A DNA stretch of 64,000 bases from Pseudonocardia autotrophica (GTDB taxonomy: Bacteria; Actinomycetota; Actinomycetes; Mycobacteriales; Pseudonocardiaceae), in contig NZ_AP018920.1 of assembly GCF_003945385.1 (NCBI RefSeq), forward strand, positions 3,286,001 to 3,350,000, read 5' to 3'. Shown here one piece after another: positions 1 through 11,084 of the stretch. The number at the start of each line of letters is the position of its first letter. The first letter of the stretch is position 1. The position numbers and the translations under genes were made by a program. The notes under the pieces were generated by a model. The model saw only the letters and a program-made list of their open reading frames with translations. It ran no database searches and was not told where the DNA came from.

Positions 1-44
1 TGGTCGAGGAGGCACCCACCGCCGACGAGCTGATCTGCGGGTGA
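1..44 (+). CDS. C-terminal end of an unidentified protein (partial)
   Basis: Only the last 13 or so codons are inside the window, reading VEEAPTADELICG before a TGA at 42-44. The codons have the G/C third positions expected here, and the frame ends just before the convergent ABC permease gene. The fragment is too short to identify. That this is a real gene end rather than a chance open frame is an inference from position and codon use. Confidence 0.4.
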   Translation, partial: VEEAPTADELICG

Positions 45-63
45 GCCGGGGCGCTCGGGCGGG

Positions 64-1295
64 TCATGATCCGGCCCGCCCGAGCGCTTCCCGCCACGGC
101 ACCCTCGAACCGGTCCGCAGCACCGAGCGGTGGAACACCCGCGCCGCGATCCAGGCGAGCACCGCGGTCGAGGCCAGCATGAGCAGCACCGTCACCACGA
201 TCTGGACGGTGCTCGCCGAGCCGTCCGCGATCCGCAGCGGCATCAGGATCGCCGAGAACGGCGGGAGCCACGGCAGCACCGTCATCAGCGGTGAGTCCGG
301 TGAGCCCAGGTAGTAGAACGCGGCGCCGTACATCAGGAACAGGCTCAGCATCAGCGGGGTGGTCGTGGAGTTGACGTCCTCCTGGCGGGAGACCATCGAG
401 CCGGCCGCGGCGTAGAGCACCGCGTAGAAGGCGAACCCGAGCACGAACCAGCCCAGCACGCTCGCGAACACCCCGACCGCGGTCCCGGTCAGCGTCAGCA
501 TCCCGGTCCCGAGCCCCGCCGCCAGCCCGACGACGCCGTACGCCGCCAGCTGCAGCAATCCCACCGTGCCGATCCCGACGATCTTCCCCCAGAGCAGGTG
601 CAGCGGCCGGATCGTCGAGAGCAGCAGCTCCACGACCCGGCTGGACTTCTCCTCGACCACGCCCATCGCCACGTAGGTGCCGAACCCGAGGATCTGCCCG
701 AACAGCAGGAACAACGCGGCCACGCTCAGCGCGGTTCGCTGGCCGGCCTCCGGATCGGGTGGGTCCAGCGCGTCGACGGTGAGCACCGCCGGGGCGGTCC
801 GCTGCGCGAGCGTCTCCGGGGTGACCCCCAGCCCGCTCAGCGCGGCGTCGCGGGCCTGCCCGGCGAGCACCGCGTCCAGCACGCCGCCGAGCCCGGACGG
901 GAGCTCGGAGTCGACGACCGCGACGGCGCCGCCGTCGCCGGGGACCAGCGCGACGTCGAGATCACCGGCCTCGACCGCGGCCCGGCCCTGCTCGGCCGAG
1001 GCGAGCGGGCGGATCTCGACCGGCATGCCCGCCCGCTCGGCGGCATCCGCGACCGAGGCGCCCAGCGGCGCCGCTCCGACGACACCGACCGTGGAGCGGT
1101 CCGGCTCGCCGGAACCGGAGAAGATGGAGAATCCGATGATCCCGCCGGCGATCACCAGCAGCACGATCAGGTTGCTGACCACGAAGCTGCGCTTGACCAC
1201 CTGGGCGCGGAACTCGCGCCGGGCGACCAGCAGCACCGCCCGGCGGGCCGGCAGCTGTGACGCGGCCCGTCCGGCGGGCAGGACCGGCGTACCCA

Positions 1296-1296
<1 letters not shown>
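64..1296 (-). CDS. ABC-2 type transporter permease (NatB-like)
   Basis: A 410-residue membrane protein with one N-terminal transmembrane helix (about residues 30-60), a large extracytoplasmic domain (about 60-180) and five or six C-terminal helices (about 185-390). This is the architecture of ABC-2 exporter permeases of the NatB/YhaP type. The motif VVEEKSSRVVELLLST, just after the first helix of the C-terminal block, is characteristic of that family. The ATG start shares one base with the stop of the upstream ATPase gene (TGATG), so the two are probably translated together as subunits of one exporter. Substrate unknown; Na+ or drug export is only a family-level guess. Confidence 0.9.
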
Positions 1297-2179
<883 letters not shown>

Positions 2180-2183
<4 letters not shown>

Positions 2184-2941
2184 GATCCGGCTCCGCCCAG
2201 GAACAGTCCGGCGACGACGAACCCGGACGCGTTGAACACGGAGTGTGCGACGACCGCCGGCCACACCGAGCGCGACCGCTCGTAGAGCAGTGCGCAGACC
2301 ACACCGAGCAGCAGCGCGATCACCATCACCACGTTCACCCCGTGTGCGAGTGCGAACACCGCCGAGCTGGCCGGCACCGCGACCCACACCCCGTAGCGGC
2401 GCAGCGCGCCGTAGCCGATCCCGCGGAACAGCAGCTCCTCGGCGAACGGGACGAGCAGCGCCCCGGTCAGTAGGATCCCGGCGAAGACCAGCACGCCGCC
2501 GCCGCCCAGCGCGTCGCCCAGGAACGCCTGCGGGTTCGACATGTCACCGGTGACCTGCTGATAGCCGTAGCCGAGCGCGGCGGCCAGCACGCGCGCGACC
2601 AGCCCGGCCGCGACGGCCACCAACAGCCAGCCGAGCGTGGTGCGGCGCAACCCGATCGCGGGCAGCCACCGGACCCGCAGCGCGAGCACGGCGAGTGCGG
2701 CCACCAAAGTGGCGACACCGGTGACCGCCAGCAGCGGCACCGCCGCGGGCATGCCGCCGCCCGCCACGAACAGGAGCGCGCCGCCGGCGATGCTCAGCAC
2801 CAGGTACAGCACGGCGCCGACGAGCAGCTCGGTCCAGCCCAGCGACGGCCGGTCGGGCGGGCCGGCACCGACCCGCGGCTCGGCGGTACCGGGCTGCGCC
2901 CCGGCGGCCGTGCTCGCCGGTGCAGTCGTATCGTCGGTCAT
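2180..2941 (-). CDS. CPBP-family intramembrane metalloprotease
   Basis: A 253-residue polytopic membrane protein with six to eight hydrophobic segments after a proline- and alanine-rich cytoplasmic leader. The CPBP (Abi/CAAX protease and bacteriocin-processing) motifs are visible: EELLFRG (the Glu-Glu motif), then an FALAHG segment supplying a histidine, then a C-terminal segment with VVAHSVFNASG. The family comprises glutamate-type membrane proteases; the target here is unknown. The ATG at 2941 is preceded by GAGGGGG at good spacing. The gene ends in a GTGA overlap with the ABC ATPase, so it belongs to the same operon and may process or protect the exported substrate (inference). Confidence 0.85.
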
Positions 2942-2983
2942 CGTCGTCCCCCTCGCCGCCACCGGTGTCGGTGGCCTCCGACG

Positions 2984-5077
2984 CTAGGGGCCGGGGGTGT
3001 CGTCCCGCGTCGGCGCCGCGGACGAGATCGCGGTCCCGCCGGTCTCGTCCGCGAGGACGAGCGGTTCGCGGGGGAGCGTGGCACGCACCGTCCAGCCGGG
3101 GCCGTCGGAGCCGGCCGACAGCTCGCCGCCCAGCAGCTCCACCCGCTCGCGCATGCCGACCAGCCCCAGCCCGGACCCGGCGTCCTCGGTGCGGTGCCCC
3201 GGGACCGGCCCACCGTCGGTGACCTCGACGATCACCTCCGAGGTGCGGTGCCCGATCCGCACCACGGTGGCCGCGCGGCCCGCGTGCCGGAGCACGTTGG
3301 TGAGGGCCTCGGTGACGATCCGCTGGGCGAACAGCTCGGCCTCGCCCGGTGGGTCCGCCGGTGTCCCGTCGATCTCGGCGCGCACCGGCAGCCCGGCCTC
3401 CCGGGACGGTGCCAGCAGCCGGTCGACGCCGCGCGGGTCGAGCACCAGCCCGTGCGGGTCGGGGGTGGATCCGGCCAGGTCGGGCAGCACGTCGGCGATC
3501 CGCCTGCCGGACTCGGCGATGTGTTCGAACGCCCCGGCCCGCACGGCCGGATCGGCCGCCATCCGGGCCGCGCCCGCCTGCACCGCGATCGCGGACACGT
3601 GGTGCGCGACCACGTCGTGCAGCTCCCGGGCCACCCGCAGCCGTTCCCGGCCGAGTGCGTCGCGCTCCTCGGCGTCGGCCCGCTCCCGGCGCAGCTGCTC
3701 GGTCGCCCGCCGGTGCCTGCCGACCATCACCCCGGCGACCCACAACGGCACGACGGCGAGGAACGACAGTGTCGTCGTCCCGGCCGGACCCAGCCGCTCC
3801 CAGGTGCCGAACAGGATCCCCCCGGCCGCCACCAGCGCGGTCGACACCACGGTGGCGATCCCCGAGCGGAGCACCGGCGCGCGGGTCGCGGCGCCCCAGA
3901 CGAGCAGGCTCCAGCCCATCTCGGCGAACAGGTTGGCCCCGCCGAGTCCGCCGGCCAGCAGCGATCCGGCTCCCGACACCAGCAGGGCGGGCACCGGGGC
4001 GGTCCGCCACCAGGCGATCGCGGCGAACTGGGCTCCGACCACGAGTGCCGCGAGTGGATCGGCGACCGGCAGCCGCAGCAACCCCAGGATCAGGTCGACA
4101 CCGTCATCGCCGACGTCCACGGTGGGCAGCGCCGCGAACGCGGCCGCGACGGCGACGAACGCGCCGAGGGTGACCAGCCCGGCCCGGTCCGGCAGCGGCG
4201 GCACCCGGCGAGCGAGCGGCACGTCCTCGACGGGAGCCGGGGCGTCGGGGCCATCGGGTGCCCGCAGCACGCCCAGCACCCGGCGCATCGCGGCGAGCAC
4301 CTCCCTGGCCTGCCCGTGCAGCGCCCGCAGGGTGGCATCGGCGATCTCGCCGCCGGCCGCGGGCCCGGATCCGGTTACGCCGATCCGGGCCGCCCGGTCG
4401 ACGAGCCGGTGCAGGCCGGCGAGCACCCCGCTGCCGATCTCCTCGGCGATCCGGGCCCGTTCGATCTCCAGCGCCGCCGCCCGCCGGATCCGCCCGGCCG
4501 CACGGAGTTGCTCGTCGGCCCGCCGGGCCGCGGTCCGCGTCCACCGTCCGGCGAGCGTGCCGATCAGCACGAGCAGCACCGCGTTGAACCCCATCCCGAC
4601 GACCGCCCCGACCTGCTCGCCGACCTCCTGGGAGGTCGGCTGCCCCCAGCCGCGGGCGAGTGCCGGAAGCGCCAGCGCACCCAGCAGCGGGAGGCCCAGC
4701 ACGCCGGCGGCCCGGCCGGGTGACCGAGCGACGGCGAACGCGAGAACCCCCCACCCGAACACGCCGATCGCGCCGACCAGGGTGAGCTGCGCGGTCATCA
4801 GGGCGGCCATCAGCAGGTAGGCCTGCTGCGGCCGCTGCCGGCGCAGGAGCACCGTCGCGGCCTGTGCCACGACGAGCACCGATCCCACGACGACGACCAC
4901 GGCCGCCGGGCCGGGCAGCACCCCGCGGACGAGCGAATCGGTCGCGGAGACCAGCGAGACGAGCTCCTGGGCGCCGAGCAGCAGCACCAGCGACGCCAGC
5001 GCCACGTCGCCGGCCCGGGAGCCGGGCAGCGGCGCCGGATCAGCCGCGGCCCGGGTCACCCGTACGTCCCGCGTCAC
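2984..5077 (-). CDS. Two-component sensor histidine kinase (HisKA_3/NarL class)
   Basis: A 697-residue membrane kinase. It has an N-terminal membrane block (about residues 25-180), a first helical segment resembling a HisKA_3 domain ([17 protein letters not shown]) without the phospho-acceptor histidine, a second membrane block (about 300-450), and then a genuine HisKA_3 domain with the acceptor His in [19 protein letters not shown]. The HATPase_c domain follows ([11 protein letters not shown] and [13 protein letters not shown]). At nearly 700 residues it is much longer than the usual 380-450, which looks like two sensor halves joined. The GTG at 5077 overlaps the upstream response regulator; a second in-frame GTG lies at 5059. 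Confidence 0.9.
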   Translation of the reverse strand: MTRDVRVTRAAADPAPLPGSRAGDVALASLVLLLGAQELVSLVSATDSLVRGVLPGPAAVVVVVGSVLVVAQAATVLLRRQRPQQAYLLMAALMTAQLTLVGAIGVFGWGVLAFAVARSPGRAAGVLGLPLLGALALPALARGWGQPTSQEVGEQVGAVVGMGFNAVLLVLIGTLAGRWTRTAARRADEQLRAAGRIRRAAALEIERARIAEEIGSGVLAGLHRLVDRAARIGVTGSGPAAGGEIADATLRALHGQAREVLAAMRRVLGVLRAPDGPDAPAPVEDVPLARRVPPLPDRAGLVTLGAFVAVAAAFAALPTVDVGDDGVDLILGLLRLPVADPLAALVVGAQFAAIAWWRTAPVPALLVSGAGSLLAGGLGGANLFAEMGWSLLVWGAATRAPVLRSGIATVVSTALVAAGGILFGTWERLGPAGTTTLSFLAVVPLWVAGVMVGRHRRATEQLRRERADAEERDALGRERLRVARELHDVVAHHVSAIAVQAGAARMAADPAVRAGAFEHIAESGRRIADVLPDLAGSTPDPHGLVLDPRGVDRLLAPSREAGLPVRAEIDGTPADPPGEAELFAQRIVTEALTNVLRHAGRAATVVRIGHRTSEVIVEVTDGGPVPGHRTEDAGSGLGLVGMRERVELLGGELSAGSDGPGWTVRATLPREPLVLADETGGTAISSAAPTRDDTPGP

Positions 5078-5741
5078 CCGTCCCGGCCGGGTTGTTCCCG
5101 ATCAGGCCGTGCTCGTAGGCGAACACCACCAGCTGCACCCGGTCCCGCAGGCCCAGCTTGGCGAGCAGGTTCGACACGTGCGTCTTCACCGTCGTCCCAC
5201 CGAGCACCAGCCGGTCGGCGATCTCGGCGTTGGACAGTCCTGCCGCGACCAGGGCGAGCACCTCGCGTTCCCGCTCGGTGAGCCCCCCGGCGGGCCCGGC
5301 GTCCGGCTCCGTGGGGGCCGGCACGAACGAGCCGACCAGCCGGCGGGTCACCGACGGCGCGAACAGCTCGTGCCCCGCGTGCACGGTGCGCACCGCGACC
5401 TGCAGATCCTCCGGCTCGACGTCCTTCAACACGAAGCCCGACGCACCGGCCCGCAGCGCGTCGTAGACGTGCCGGTCCAGGTCGAAAGTGGTGACCACCA
5501 GCACCCGGATGGCCGGGTCGCGCAGTGCGCGGATCCGCCGGGTGCCCTCGATCCCGTCGGTCCCGGGCATCCGCACGTCCATCAGCACGACGTCCGGGCG
5601 CAGCGACTCGGCCAGCTCGGCCGCGGCGGCGCCGTCGGTCGCTTCGCCGACGACGTCGATGTCCGGAGCGGCGGCCAGCACCGTCCGCAGGCCGGCCCGG
5701 ACCACCGCCTGGTCGTCGGCCACCACCACCCGGACCGTCAT
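5040..5741 (-). CDS. Two-component response regulator, LuxR/NarL family
   Basis: A 233-residue cytoplasmic DNA-binding regulator and cognate partner of the kinase whose gene overlaps its 3' end. The receiver domain (about residues 1-120) begins [16 protein letters not shown] and carries the phospho-acceptor Asp in [10 protein letters not shown], with the Thr and Lys positions in VVTTFD and FVLKD. The C-terminal LuxR helix-turn-helix (about 155-215) reads [15 protein letters not shown] then NAEIADRL and [12 protein letters not shown]. Start ATG at 5741 is placed directly at the receiver domain. Likely targets include the adjacent ABC exporter, as is common for this class, but no binding site is visible. 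Confidence 0.94.
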   Translation of the reverse strand: MTVRVVVADDQAVVRAGLRTVLAAAPDIDVVGEATDGAAAAELAESLRPDVVLMDVRMPGTDGIEGTRRIRALRDPAIRVLVVTTFDLDRHVYDALRAGASGFVLKDVEPEDLQVAVRTVHAGHELFAPSVTRRLVGSFVPAPTEPDAGPAGGLTEREREVLALVAAGLSNAEIADRLVLGGTTVKTHVSNLLAKLGLRDRVQLVVFAYEHGLIGNNPAGTGDAGRTGDPGRG

Positions 5742-5942
5742 TCCGCACCCCGTCCCTCGTGTCCGCCCGCGCACCCGCGAGCTCCACCCGGCATCCTCGC
5801 AGGTGGCTCCGGCCGGTATCGTTCTCCGTCAGGTGCGCACCGCCCAGCTGGGACGGTGCGCCCGATGCACCGCTCGACCGGCGTGCCGCGCCGCCCGGTG
5901 CCCGACAGCCAGACCCCGACACCCGATCAGGAGAGCGCGCAC

Positions 5943-6503
5943 GTGGCGACGACGAACGACCTGAAGAACGGCCTGGTGCTGAACCTCGAGGGCCAGCTGT
6001 GGACCGTGACGGCGTTCCAGCACGTCAAGCCCGGTAAGGGCGGTGCGTTCGTTCGTACCACCCTGAAGAACGTGATGTCCGGCAAGGTCGTCGACAAGAC
6101 GTTCAACGCGGGCACGAAGGTCGACACCGCGACGGTCGACCGCCGCGACATGACCTACCTCTACCGCGACGGCACGGACTTCGTGTTCATGGACGGCGAC
6201 ACCTACGACCAGATCCCGATCCCGGAGAAGGCCGTCGGCGACGCCGCCCGGTACCTGCTGGAGAACGCCAACGCCCAGGTGTCGCTGCACGAGGGGGAGC
6301 CGCTGTTCATCGAGCTGCCCACCTCGGTGGAGCTGATCATCTCGCACACCGACCCGGGTCTGCAGGGCGACCGCTCGACCGGCGGTACCAAGCCGGCCAC
6401 CCTGGAGACCGGTGCCGAGATCCAGGTGCCGCTGTTCCTGGAGAGCGGCACCCGGGTCAAGGTCGACACGCGGGACGGCCGTTACCTCGGCCGCGTGAGC
6501 TGA
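5943..6503 (+). CDS. efp: Elongation factor P
   Basis: A 186-residue translation factor that binds between the P and E sites of stalled ribosomes and promotes peptide-bond formation at polyproline stretches. The KOW-like N-terminal domain holds the loop [10 protein letters not shown] with the tip lysine; two OB domains follow, ending in [19 protein letters not shown]. Length is standard. The GTG at 5943 follows CAGGAGAG at 5929-5936 and starts the conserved ATTNDLKNG. nusB begins one base after the stop, so the two form a unit, as in many actinobacteria. The open frame extends far upstream but without conserved content. Confidence 0.97.
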   Translation: MATTNDLKNGLVLNLEGQLWTVTAFQHVKPGKGGAFVRTTLKNVMSGKVVDKTFNAGTKVDTATVDRRDMTYLYRDGTDFVFMDGDTYDQIPIPEKAVGDAARYLLENANAQVSLHEGEPLFIELPTSVELIISHTDPGLQGDRSTGGTKPATLETGAEIQVPLFLESGTRVKVDTRDGRYLGRVS

Positions 6504-6504
6504 G

Positions 6505-6924
6505 GTGCGCGCACGGACCAAGGCCCGCAAACGGGCCCTGGACATCCTGTTCGAGTCCGAGGCGCGCGAGGAGGCACCGCTGACGGTGCTCGCCGCGCGT
6601 CGGCAGACCGACGACGCCCCGCCGGTGCAGGAGTACGCCGGGAAGCTGGTGGAGGGCGTCGCCACCCACCTGGAGCGGATCGACCAGCTGATCGCCGAGC
6701 ACGCCGAGGGCTGGAGCGTCGACCGGATGCCCGCCGTCGACCGCGGGCTGCTGCGGATCGGCGTGTACGAGCTGCTGTGGGTGGACGACGTCGACGACCC
6801 GGTGGCGATCACCGAGGCGGTGGAGCTGGCCAGGACGCTGTCCACCGACGACTCGCCGCGCTACGTCAACGGTGTGCTCGGCCAGATCTCGGACATCGCC
6901 GAGCACCTGCGCGCCACGCTGTAG
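6505..6924 (+). CDS. nusB: Transcription antitermination factor NusB
   Basis: A 139-residue all-helical RNA-binding protein that, with NusE (S10), loads on boxA and supports rRNA antitermination. Family hallmarks are the N-terminal KARKRALDILFESE, the central PAVDRGLLRIGVYELLW and the C-terminal YVNGVLGQI. The GTG start sits one base after the efp stop (TGAGGTG), indicating translational coupling. A hairpin follows 3 bases after the stop codon, so efp-nusB looks like a complete two-gene transcription unit. Confidence 0.97.
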   Translation: MRARTKARKRALDILFESEAREEAPLTVLAARRQTDDAPPVQEYAGKLVEGVATHLERIDQLIAEHAEGWSVDRMPAVDRGLLRIGVYELLWVDDVDDPVAITEAVELARTLSTDDSPRYVNGVLGQISDIAEHLRATL

Positions 6925-6926
6925 AC

Positions 6927-6956
6927 CGCGGCCGGCCTCAGCCCAGGCCTGCCGCG
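6927..6956 (+). terminator. Hairpin after nusB
   Basis: Twelve-base arms CGCGGCCGGCCT and AGGCCTGCCGCG pair with one mismatch around a six-base loop. There is no U-tract, as is usual for high-GC actinobacteria. Position directly after nusB supports a terminator role. Confidence 0.6.
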
Positions 6957-7094
6957 ACATTGTGGAACCGGGTGCGCGTGCAGCTCACCGGCCCCCGGCA
7001 GGCCGCTGTGGGTCTGCTGTCGGCTTCGAGCTGATGGACATCCTCGTCGAGATCGACGTGCTGGCGCTCGACCGGGCGTGAACCGGGCGGTGAC

Positions 7095-7125
7095 GGCCGG
7101 GGGGACTGTGCTGAGACCCCCGGCC
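7095..7125. terminator. GC hairpin between nusB and bldD
   Basis: Nine-base perfect arms GGCCGGGGG (7095-7103) and CCCCCGGCC (7117-7125) enclose a 13-base loop in the convergent nusB/bldD intergenic region. It could serve either strand. Confidence 0.45.
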
Positions 7126-7142
7126 GCCACCGCCGGGCCGTA

Positions 7143-7181
7143 CACCGGGCGCGCCACCCTTCCCCTGGGGCGCGTCCGGTG
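7143..7181 (-). terminator. Hairpin after bldD
   Basis: Thirteen-base arms CACCGGGCGCGCC (7143-7155) and GGCGCGTCCGGTG (7169-7181) pair with one imperfect position. The hairpin lies ten bases beyond the bldD stop and is the probable bldD terminator, possibly bidirectional with the hairpin at 7095-7125. The rest of 6957-7190 shows no gene. Confidence 0.55.
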
Positions 7182-7190
7182 CGGACCCGA

Positions 7191-7682
7191 TCATCCCACC
7201 TGGGTACCCGGGCGGGCTTCGGGAGGTAGCACACCCCACTCGATGAGCTGGTCGGTCAGCTCACCGGGGGACATGTCATAGATGATCGCCAGCGAGCGCA
7301 GGTCCTCGGCGCGGATCGAGAGAACCTTGCCGTTGTAGTCGCCGCGCTGGCTCTGGATGGCCGCCGCGTAGCGGGCCAGCGGGCCCACCTTGTCCGCGGG
7401 CAGTTGTTGCAGCCGCTCCAGGTTGATCACGATCTTGGTGGCGGGTTCGCTGCCGGACGGGATGCGCCCCTCGGGGAGGAGCTCGGCCACCGGCACCCCG
7501 TAGAAGTCGGCCAGCTCGGCCAGCTTCTGCACGGTGACCGCACGGTCGCCGCGCTCGTAGGAGCCCACGACGACCGCCTTCCAGCGGCCGCCCGACTTCT
7601 GCTCGACGCCGTGCAGCGACAACCCCTGCTGCTGCCTGATCGCCCGGAGCTTCCCCCCGAGCGCCTTGGCGTAGTCGCCCAT
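7191..7682 (-). CDS. bldD: Developmental master regulator BldD (c-di-GMP effector)
   Basis: A 163-residue DNA-binding protein that represses developmental genes in sporulating actinomycetes when dimerised by tetrameric cyclic di-GMP. The N-terminal XRE-type helix-turn-helix (about residues 5-75) reads YAKALGGKLRAIRQQQGLSL then WKAVVVGSYERGDRAV and is nearly family-identical. The C-terminal domain carries both halves of the c-di-GMP signature, RGD in SQRGDYNGKV and RxxD in SIRAEDL, so ligand binding is expected to be intact. The ATG at 7682 follows GAGGGG; a longer in-frame leader to 7733 is unlikely. BldD often represses itself, but I found no clear BldD box upstream. Confidence 0.96.
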   Translation of the reverse strand: MGDYAKALGGKLRAIRQQQGLSLHGVEQKSGGRWKAVVVGSYERGDRAVTVQKLAELADFYGVPVAELLPEGRIPSGSEPATKIVINLERLQQLPADKVGPLARYAAAIQSQRGDYNGKVLSIRAEDLRSLAIIYDMSPGELTDQLIEWGVLPPEARPGTQVG

Positions 7683-8220
7683 CGATCCCCTCGTTCCTGA
7701 CGGTGGCGTGCTGGCGGCGGACGGGCCGGTCACCGGCGGTGCACCGAACCCTCCCCGCCGTCGCCTCTGTGGGTGGTGCCCGGCCGGGGCGGTGAGTACG
7801 GTGCCGCGCCGGCAAGTCCGGATCCGCGTCCGTCACGCGCCCCGCAACACTGCTGCACGTTCACTGTTTGATACGGAGAGTAATCTTCCGGGTCCGGTCC
7901 GGCGCGGTCAAGTTCGACCCCCTGCTCGGGGGGTTGACGAGCGGTTTCCCACACGAACGGGGCAGTCCGTGTCCCTCGTCAGCGGTAGCGGTGGGTGCCG
8001 GGGGCATGGGTGGACCACACCACTCGGGAGTCCGCATGGGCGGAATCGGGTACGCCTGGACGACCGTTGCGGATCGCGACCGTCACTGCGCATCGTCACC
8101 GGACCGTGACCTCGATCGGGTGTCGTGGTGTGGCCGGGGTCGCCTTGTGACCCGCTGCGGCCGGGCCGCGGACCGGCCGGGCCGGTTGCTAGGTTGTCTG
8201 CGGCAAGACCGTCCTTTAAG
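7683..8220. other. Divergent intergenic region bldD/pyrR
   Basis: About 540 bases with no convincing gene; short open frames here have no recognisable content. It must hold the bldD promoter (minus) and the pyr operon promoter (plus). A TANNNT-type element, TAGGTT, at 8190-8195 is a possible pyr -10, but I see no matching -35. The sequence GATACGGAGAGTA at 7871-7883 recurs with one change in front of mihF. Confidence 0.4.
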
Positions 8221-8246
8221 ACCCGTCCGGTGAGGCGGGGAAGGAG
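8221..8246 (+). promoter_or_regulatory. PyrR-binding leader hairpin overlapping the pyrR ribosome-binding site
   Basis: The leader contains CCCG-TCCGGTGAGG-CGGG (8222-8239). This stem with a purine-rich loop of the form UCCNGNGAGG matches the PyrR RNA-binding loop known from Bacillus and actinobacterial pyr leaders. The 3' arm runs straight into GGGGAAGGAG, the ribosome-binding site of pyrR. PyrR bound with UMP/UTP would therefore be expected to block translation of the operon. The motif is seen; the translational mode is inferred from overlap with the ribosome-binding site and from what is known in mycobacteria. Confidence 0.75.
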
Positions 8247-8254
8247 CACTCCTC

Positions 8255-8845
8255 GTGGCGCAGAACCGCCGCGGGGACGTCGGTGCGCAGGATCCCGGCC
8301 GGGAACTGCTCAGCGCCGCCGACGTCACCCGCACCATCGCGCGCATCGCGCACCAGATCATCGAGAAGACCGCCTTCGGTCCCGATCGCCCGGACGATCT
8401 CGTCCTGCTGGGCGTCCCGACCCGCGGCGTCCATCTGGCACATCGGCTGGCCCAGGCGATCACCGAGTTCGCCGGCGTCGCACCGGCGGTCGGGTCGGTG
8501 GACGCCACCCTCTACCGCGACGACCTGCGCCGTGGCCCGGCCCGCGCGCTGGAGTCCACCGCCGTCCCCGAGGGCGGGGTGGACGACAAGCTGGTCGTGC
8601 TCGTCGACGACGTGCTGATGTCGGGCCGGACCACCCGGGCCGCGTTGGACGCGCTGCGCGACGAGGGCAGGCCGCGGATCGTCCAGCTCGCCGTCCTGGT
8701 CGACCGCGGGCACCGGGAGCTGCCGATCCGCGCCGACTACGTCGGGAAGAACGTCCCGACGTCGCGGTCCGAGCAGATCCTGCTCTCGCTCACCGAGATC
8801 GACGCCCACGACGGAGTCTGGATCACCCAGGAGGAGACCGCGTGA
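8255..8845 (+). CDS. pyrR: Bifunctional pyr operon regulator / uracil phosphoribosyltransferase PyrR
   Basis: A 196-residue type I phosphoribosyltransferase-fold protein that binds pyr mRNA in response to UMP/UTP versus PRPP, and can convert uracil plus PRPP to UMP. The PRPP loop is visible as [20 protein letters not shown], and the upstream [15 protein letters not shown] is typical of PyrR. The C-terminal [17 protein letters not shown] is also diagnostic. GTG start at 8255 with GGGGAAGGAG upstream inside the regulatory hairpin. It is the first gene of the operon and overlaps pyrB by GTGA. Confidence 0.96.
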   Translation: MAQNRRGDVGAQDPGRELLSAADVTRTIARIAHQIIEKTAFGPDRPDDLVLLGVPTRGVHLAHRLAQAITEFAGVAPAVGSVDATLYRDDLRRGPARALESTAVPEGGVDDKLVVLVDDVLMSGRTTRAALDALRDEGRPRIVQLAVLVDRGHRELPIRADYVGKNVPTSRSEQILLSLTEIDAHDGVWITQEETA

Positions 8846-9786
8846 GGCACCTGCTCTCGGTCGCCGATCTCGACGCCAGCGAGGCGACGGCACTGCTCGA
8901 CACCGCCGACCGGCTGCGCCAGGCGCTGCTCGGGCGCGAGGTCCGCAAGCTGCCGACGCTGCGCGGCCGCACGGTGATCACGATGTTCTACGAGAACTCC
9001 ACCCGCACCCGGGTGTCGTTCGAGATCGCCGGCAAGTGGATGAGCGCGGACACGGTGAACGTCTCCGCCTCCGGGTCGTCGGTGTCGAAGGGGGAGTCGT
9101 TGCGCGACACCGCGCTGACGCTGTCCTCGATGGGCGCCGACTGCGTGATCGTCCGGCACCCGGCATCCGGTGCGGCGCATCGGCTGGCGCACTGGGTGGA
9201 CGCGGCGCGGGAGGCGACCGGCACCCCGACCGCGATCGTGAACGCCGGTGACGGCACGCACGAGCACCCCACCCAGGCGCTGCTCGACGCGGCGACCCTG
9301 CGGGACCGGCTCGGCGGGATCGCCGGGCGGCGGATCGCGATCGTCGGCGACGTCCTGCACTCCCGGGTGGCCCGCTCCAACGTGCTGCTGCTGGCGACGC
9401 TGGGCGCCGAGGTGGTGCTGGTGGCGCCGCCGACGCTGCTGCCCGCCGGTGTCGAGCAGTGGCCGTGCCGGGTCTCGCACAGCCTCGACGCCGAGCTGCC
9501 CGCGGCCGACGCGGTGATGATGCTGCGGGTGCAGGCCGAGCGGATGCACGGCGGGTTCTTCCCGTCCGCCCGTGAGTACGCGGTCGGCTACGGGCTCTCT
9601 GCCGACCGCGCCGCACTGCTCCCCGACCACGCCGTGGTGCTGCACCCCGGCCCGATGGTGCGCGGCATGGAGATCGCCCCCGCGGTCGCCGACGCGCCGA
9701 ACTCCGCCGTCCTGGCCCAGGTGCGCAACGGCGTGCACGTCCGGATGGCCGTCCTCTACCACCTTCTCGCCGGAGCACCGGAGTGA
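8842..9786 (+). CDS. pyrB: Aspartate carbamoyltransferase catalytic subunit
   Basis: A 314-residue enzyme joining carbamoyl phosphate and aspartate to N-carbamoyl-aspartate, the first committed step of pyrimidine synthesis. The carbamoyl-phosphate motif [18 protein letters not shown] and the aspartate-domain motif [14 protein letters not shown] are both present. Length is normal. No pyrI regulatory subunit is nearby, as expected for actinobacteria. The GTG at 8842 overlaps the pyrR stop by four bases, so translation is coupled. Confidence 0.97.
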   Translation: MRHLLSVADLDASEATALLDTADRLRQALLGREVRKLPTLRGRTVITMFYENSTRTRVSFEIAGKWMSADTVNVSASGSSVSKGESLRDTALTLSSMGADCVIVRHPASGAAHRLAHWVDAAREATGTPTAIVNAGDGTHEHPTQALLDAATLRDRLGGIAGRRIAIVGDVLHSRVARSNVLLLATLGAEVVLVAPPTLLPAGVEQWPCRVSHSLDAELPAADAVMMLRVQAERMHGGFFPSAREYAVGYGLSADRAALLPDHAVVLHPGPMVRGMEIAPAVADAPNSAVLAQVRNGVHVRMAVLYHLLAGAPE

Positions 9787-9791
9787 ACAGC

Positions 9792-11084
9792 ATGACCGAC
9801 CTCCTGATCACCAACGCCCGGCCCTACGGCGGCGACCCGACCGATCTGCTGATCACCGACGGCGTCGTCACGACGATCGGGACCGGCCGGAGCGCACCCG
9901 ATGGCGTCGAGGTGCTCGACGCCGGCGGCGCCGTACTGCTGCCCGGCTTCGTCGACCTGCACGTGCACCTGCGCGAGCCAGGCGGCGAGGAGTCCGAGAC
10001 GATCGAGACGGGCAGCCACGCGGCGGCACTGGGCGGGTTCACCGCGGTGTTCGCGATGCCGAACACCGACCCGGTCGCCGACTCCGACGTCGTCGTCGAG
10101 CACGTGTGGCGGCGCGGCGCCGAGATCGGCCTGGTCGACGTGCACCCGGTCGGTGCGGTCACCGTCGGGCTCGGCGGTGAGCGGCTCGCCGAGCTGGGCA
10201 CGATGGCGAACTCCCGGGCCGCGGTCCGGATGTTCTCCGACGACGGCCGCTGCGTGAACGACCCGCTGATCATGCGCCGCGCGCTGGAGTACGCCTCGGC
10301 ACTCGACGCGGTCGTCGCCCAGCACGCCGAGGACCACCGGCTCACCGCGGGAGCGCAGGCGCACGAGGGTGCGGTCGCGGCCCGGCTGGGCCTGACCGGC
10401 TGGCCCGCGACGGCCGAGGAGACGATCGTCGCCCGGGACTGCGCGCTGGCCAGGGAGGCCCGCGCCCGGCTGCACGTGTGCCACATCTCGACCGCCCGCA
10501 CCATCGAGGTGCTGCGCGCCGCGAAGGCCCAGGGTGTGCAGGTGTCGGCCGAGGTGACGCCGCACCACCTGCTGCTCACCGACGGCCGGTTGACCGGCTA
10601 CGACCCGGTGAACAAGGTGAATCCGCCGCTGCGCACCGCCGACGACACCCGCGCGATGCGCGAGGCACTGGCCGAGGGCGTGATCGACGTCGTCGCCACC
10701 GACCACGCGCCGCACGCCGCGCAGTACAAGGACACCGAGTGGCAGGCCGCCAAGCCGGGAATGCTGGGCCTGCAGACGGCGCTGTCGGTGCTGATCGAGA
10801 CGATGGTCGAGCCGGGTCTGCTGGACTGGTACGGCGTCGCGCGGGTGCTCTCCGAGCGTCCGGCCGAGATCGGCAGGCTCGCCGACCAGGGCAGGCCGAT
10901 CGCCGAGGGCGAGCCGGCGACGTTCGCGCTCGTCGACCCGGACGCGGTCTGGACGGTGCGCGGCGCGAACCTGGCGAGCAAGGCGGCGAACACGCCGTAC
11001 GAGGGAATGCGACTGCCCGGTGCGGTGGTCGCGACGGTTCTGCGTGGCCGGATCACCGCGCGGGACGGGAAGGTTCAGGCATGA
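9792..11084 (+). CDS. pyrC: Dihydroorotase
   Basis: A 430-residue class I (pyrC/allantoinase-like) zinc amidohydrolase that cyclises carbamoyl-aspartate to dihydroorotate. Metal ligands are visible in [12 protein letters not shown], in [11 protein letters not shown] and in the C-terminal VVATDHAPH. The substrate loop MPNTDPVAD is also present. I prefer the ATG at 9792, with GGAG eight bases upstream; a GTG at 9783 overlapping the pyrB stop is equally in frame and would add three residues. It overlaps carA by ATGA. The membrane-protein gene often found between pyrC and carA in actinobacteria is absent. Confidence 0.95.
   Translation: MTDLLITNARPYGGDPTDLLITDGVVTTIGTGRSAPDGVEVLDAGGAVLLPGFVDLHVHLREPGGEESETIETGSHAAALGGFTAVFAMPNTDPVADSDVVVEHVWRRGAEIGLVDVHPVGAVTVGLGGERLAELGTMANSRAAVRMFSDDGRCVNDPLIMRRALEYASALDAVVAQHAEDHRLTAGAQAHEGAVAARLGLTGWPATAEETIVARDCALAREARARLHVCHISTARTIEVLRAAKAQGVQVSAEVTPHHLLLTDGRLTGYDPVNKVNPPLRTADDTRAMREALAEGVIDVVATDHAPHAAQYKDTEWQAAKPGMLGLQTALSVLIETMVEPGLLDWYGVARVLSERPAEIGRLADQGRPIAEGEPATFALVDPDAVWTVRGANLASKAANTPYEGMRLPGAVVATVLRGRITARDGKVQA

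Noticed and set aside
7708..8109. A 133-codon frame in the bldD/pyrR intergenic region
   Set aside because: No ribosome-binding site, odd composition (Arg, Pro, Gly rich), and it would cover the promoter region of bldD.
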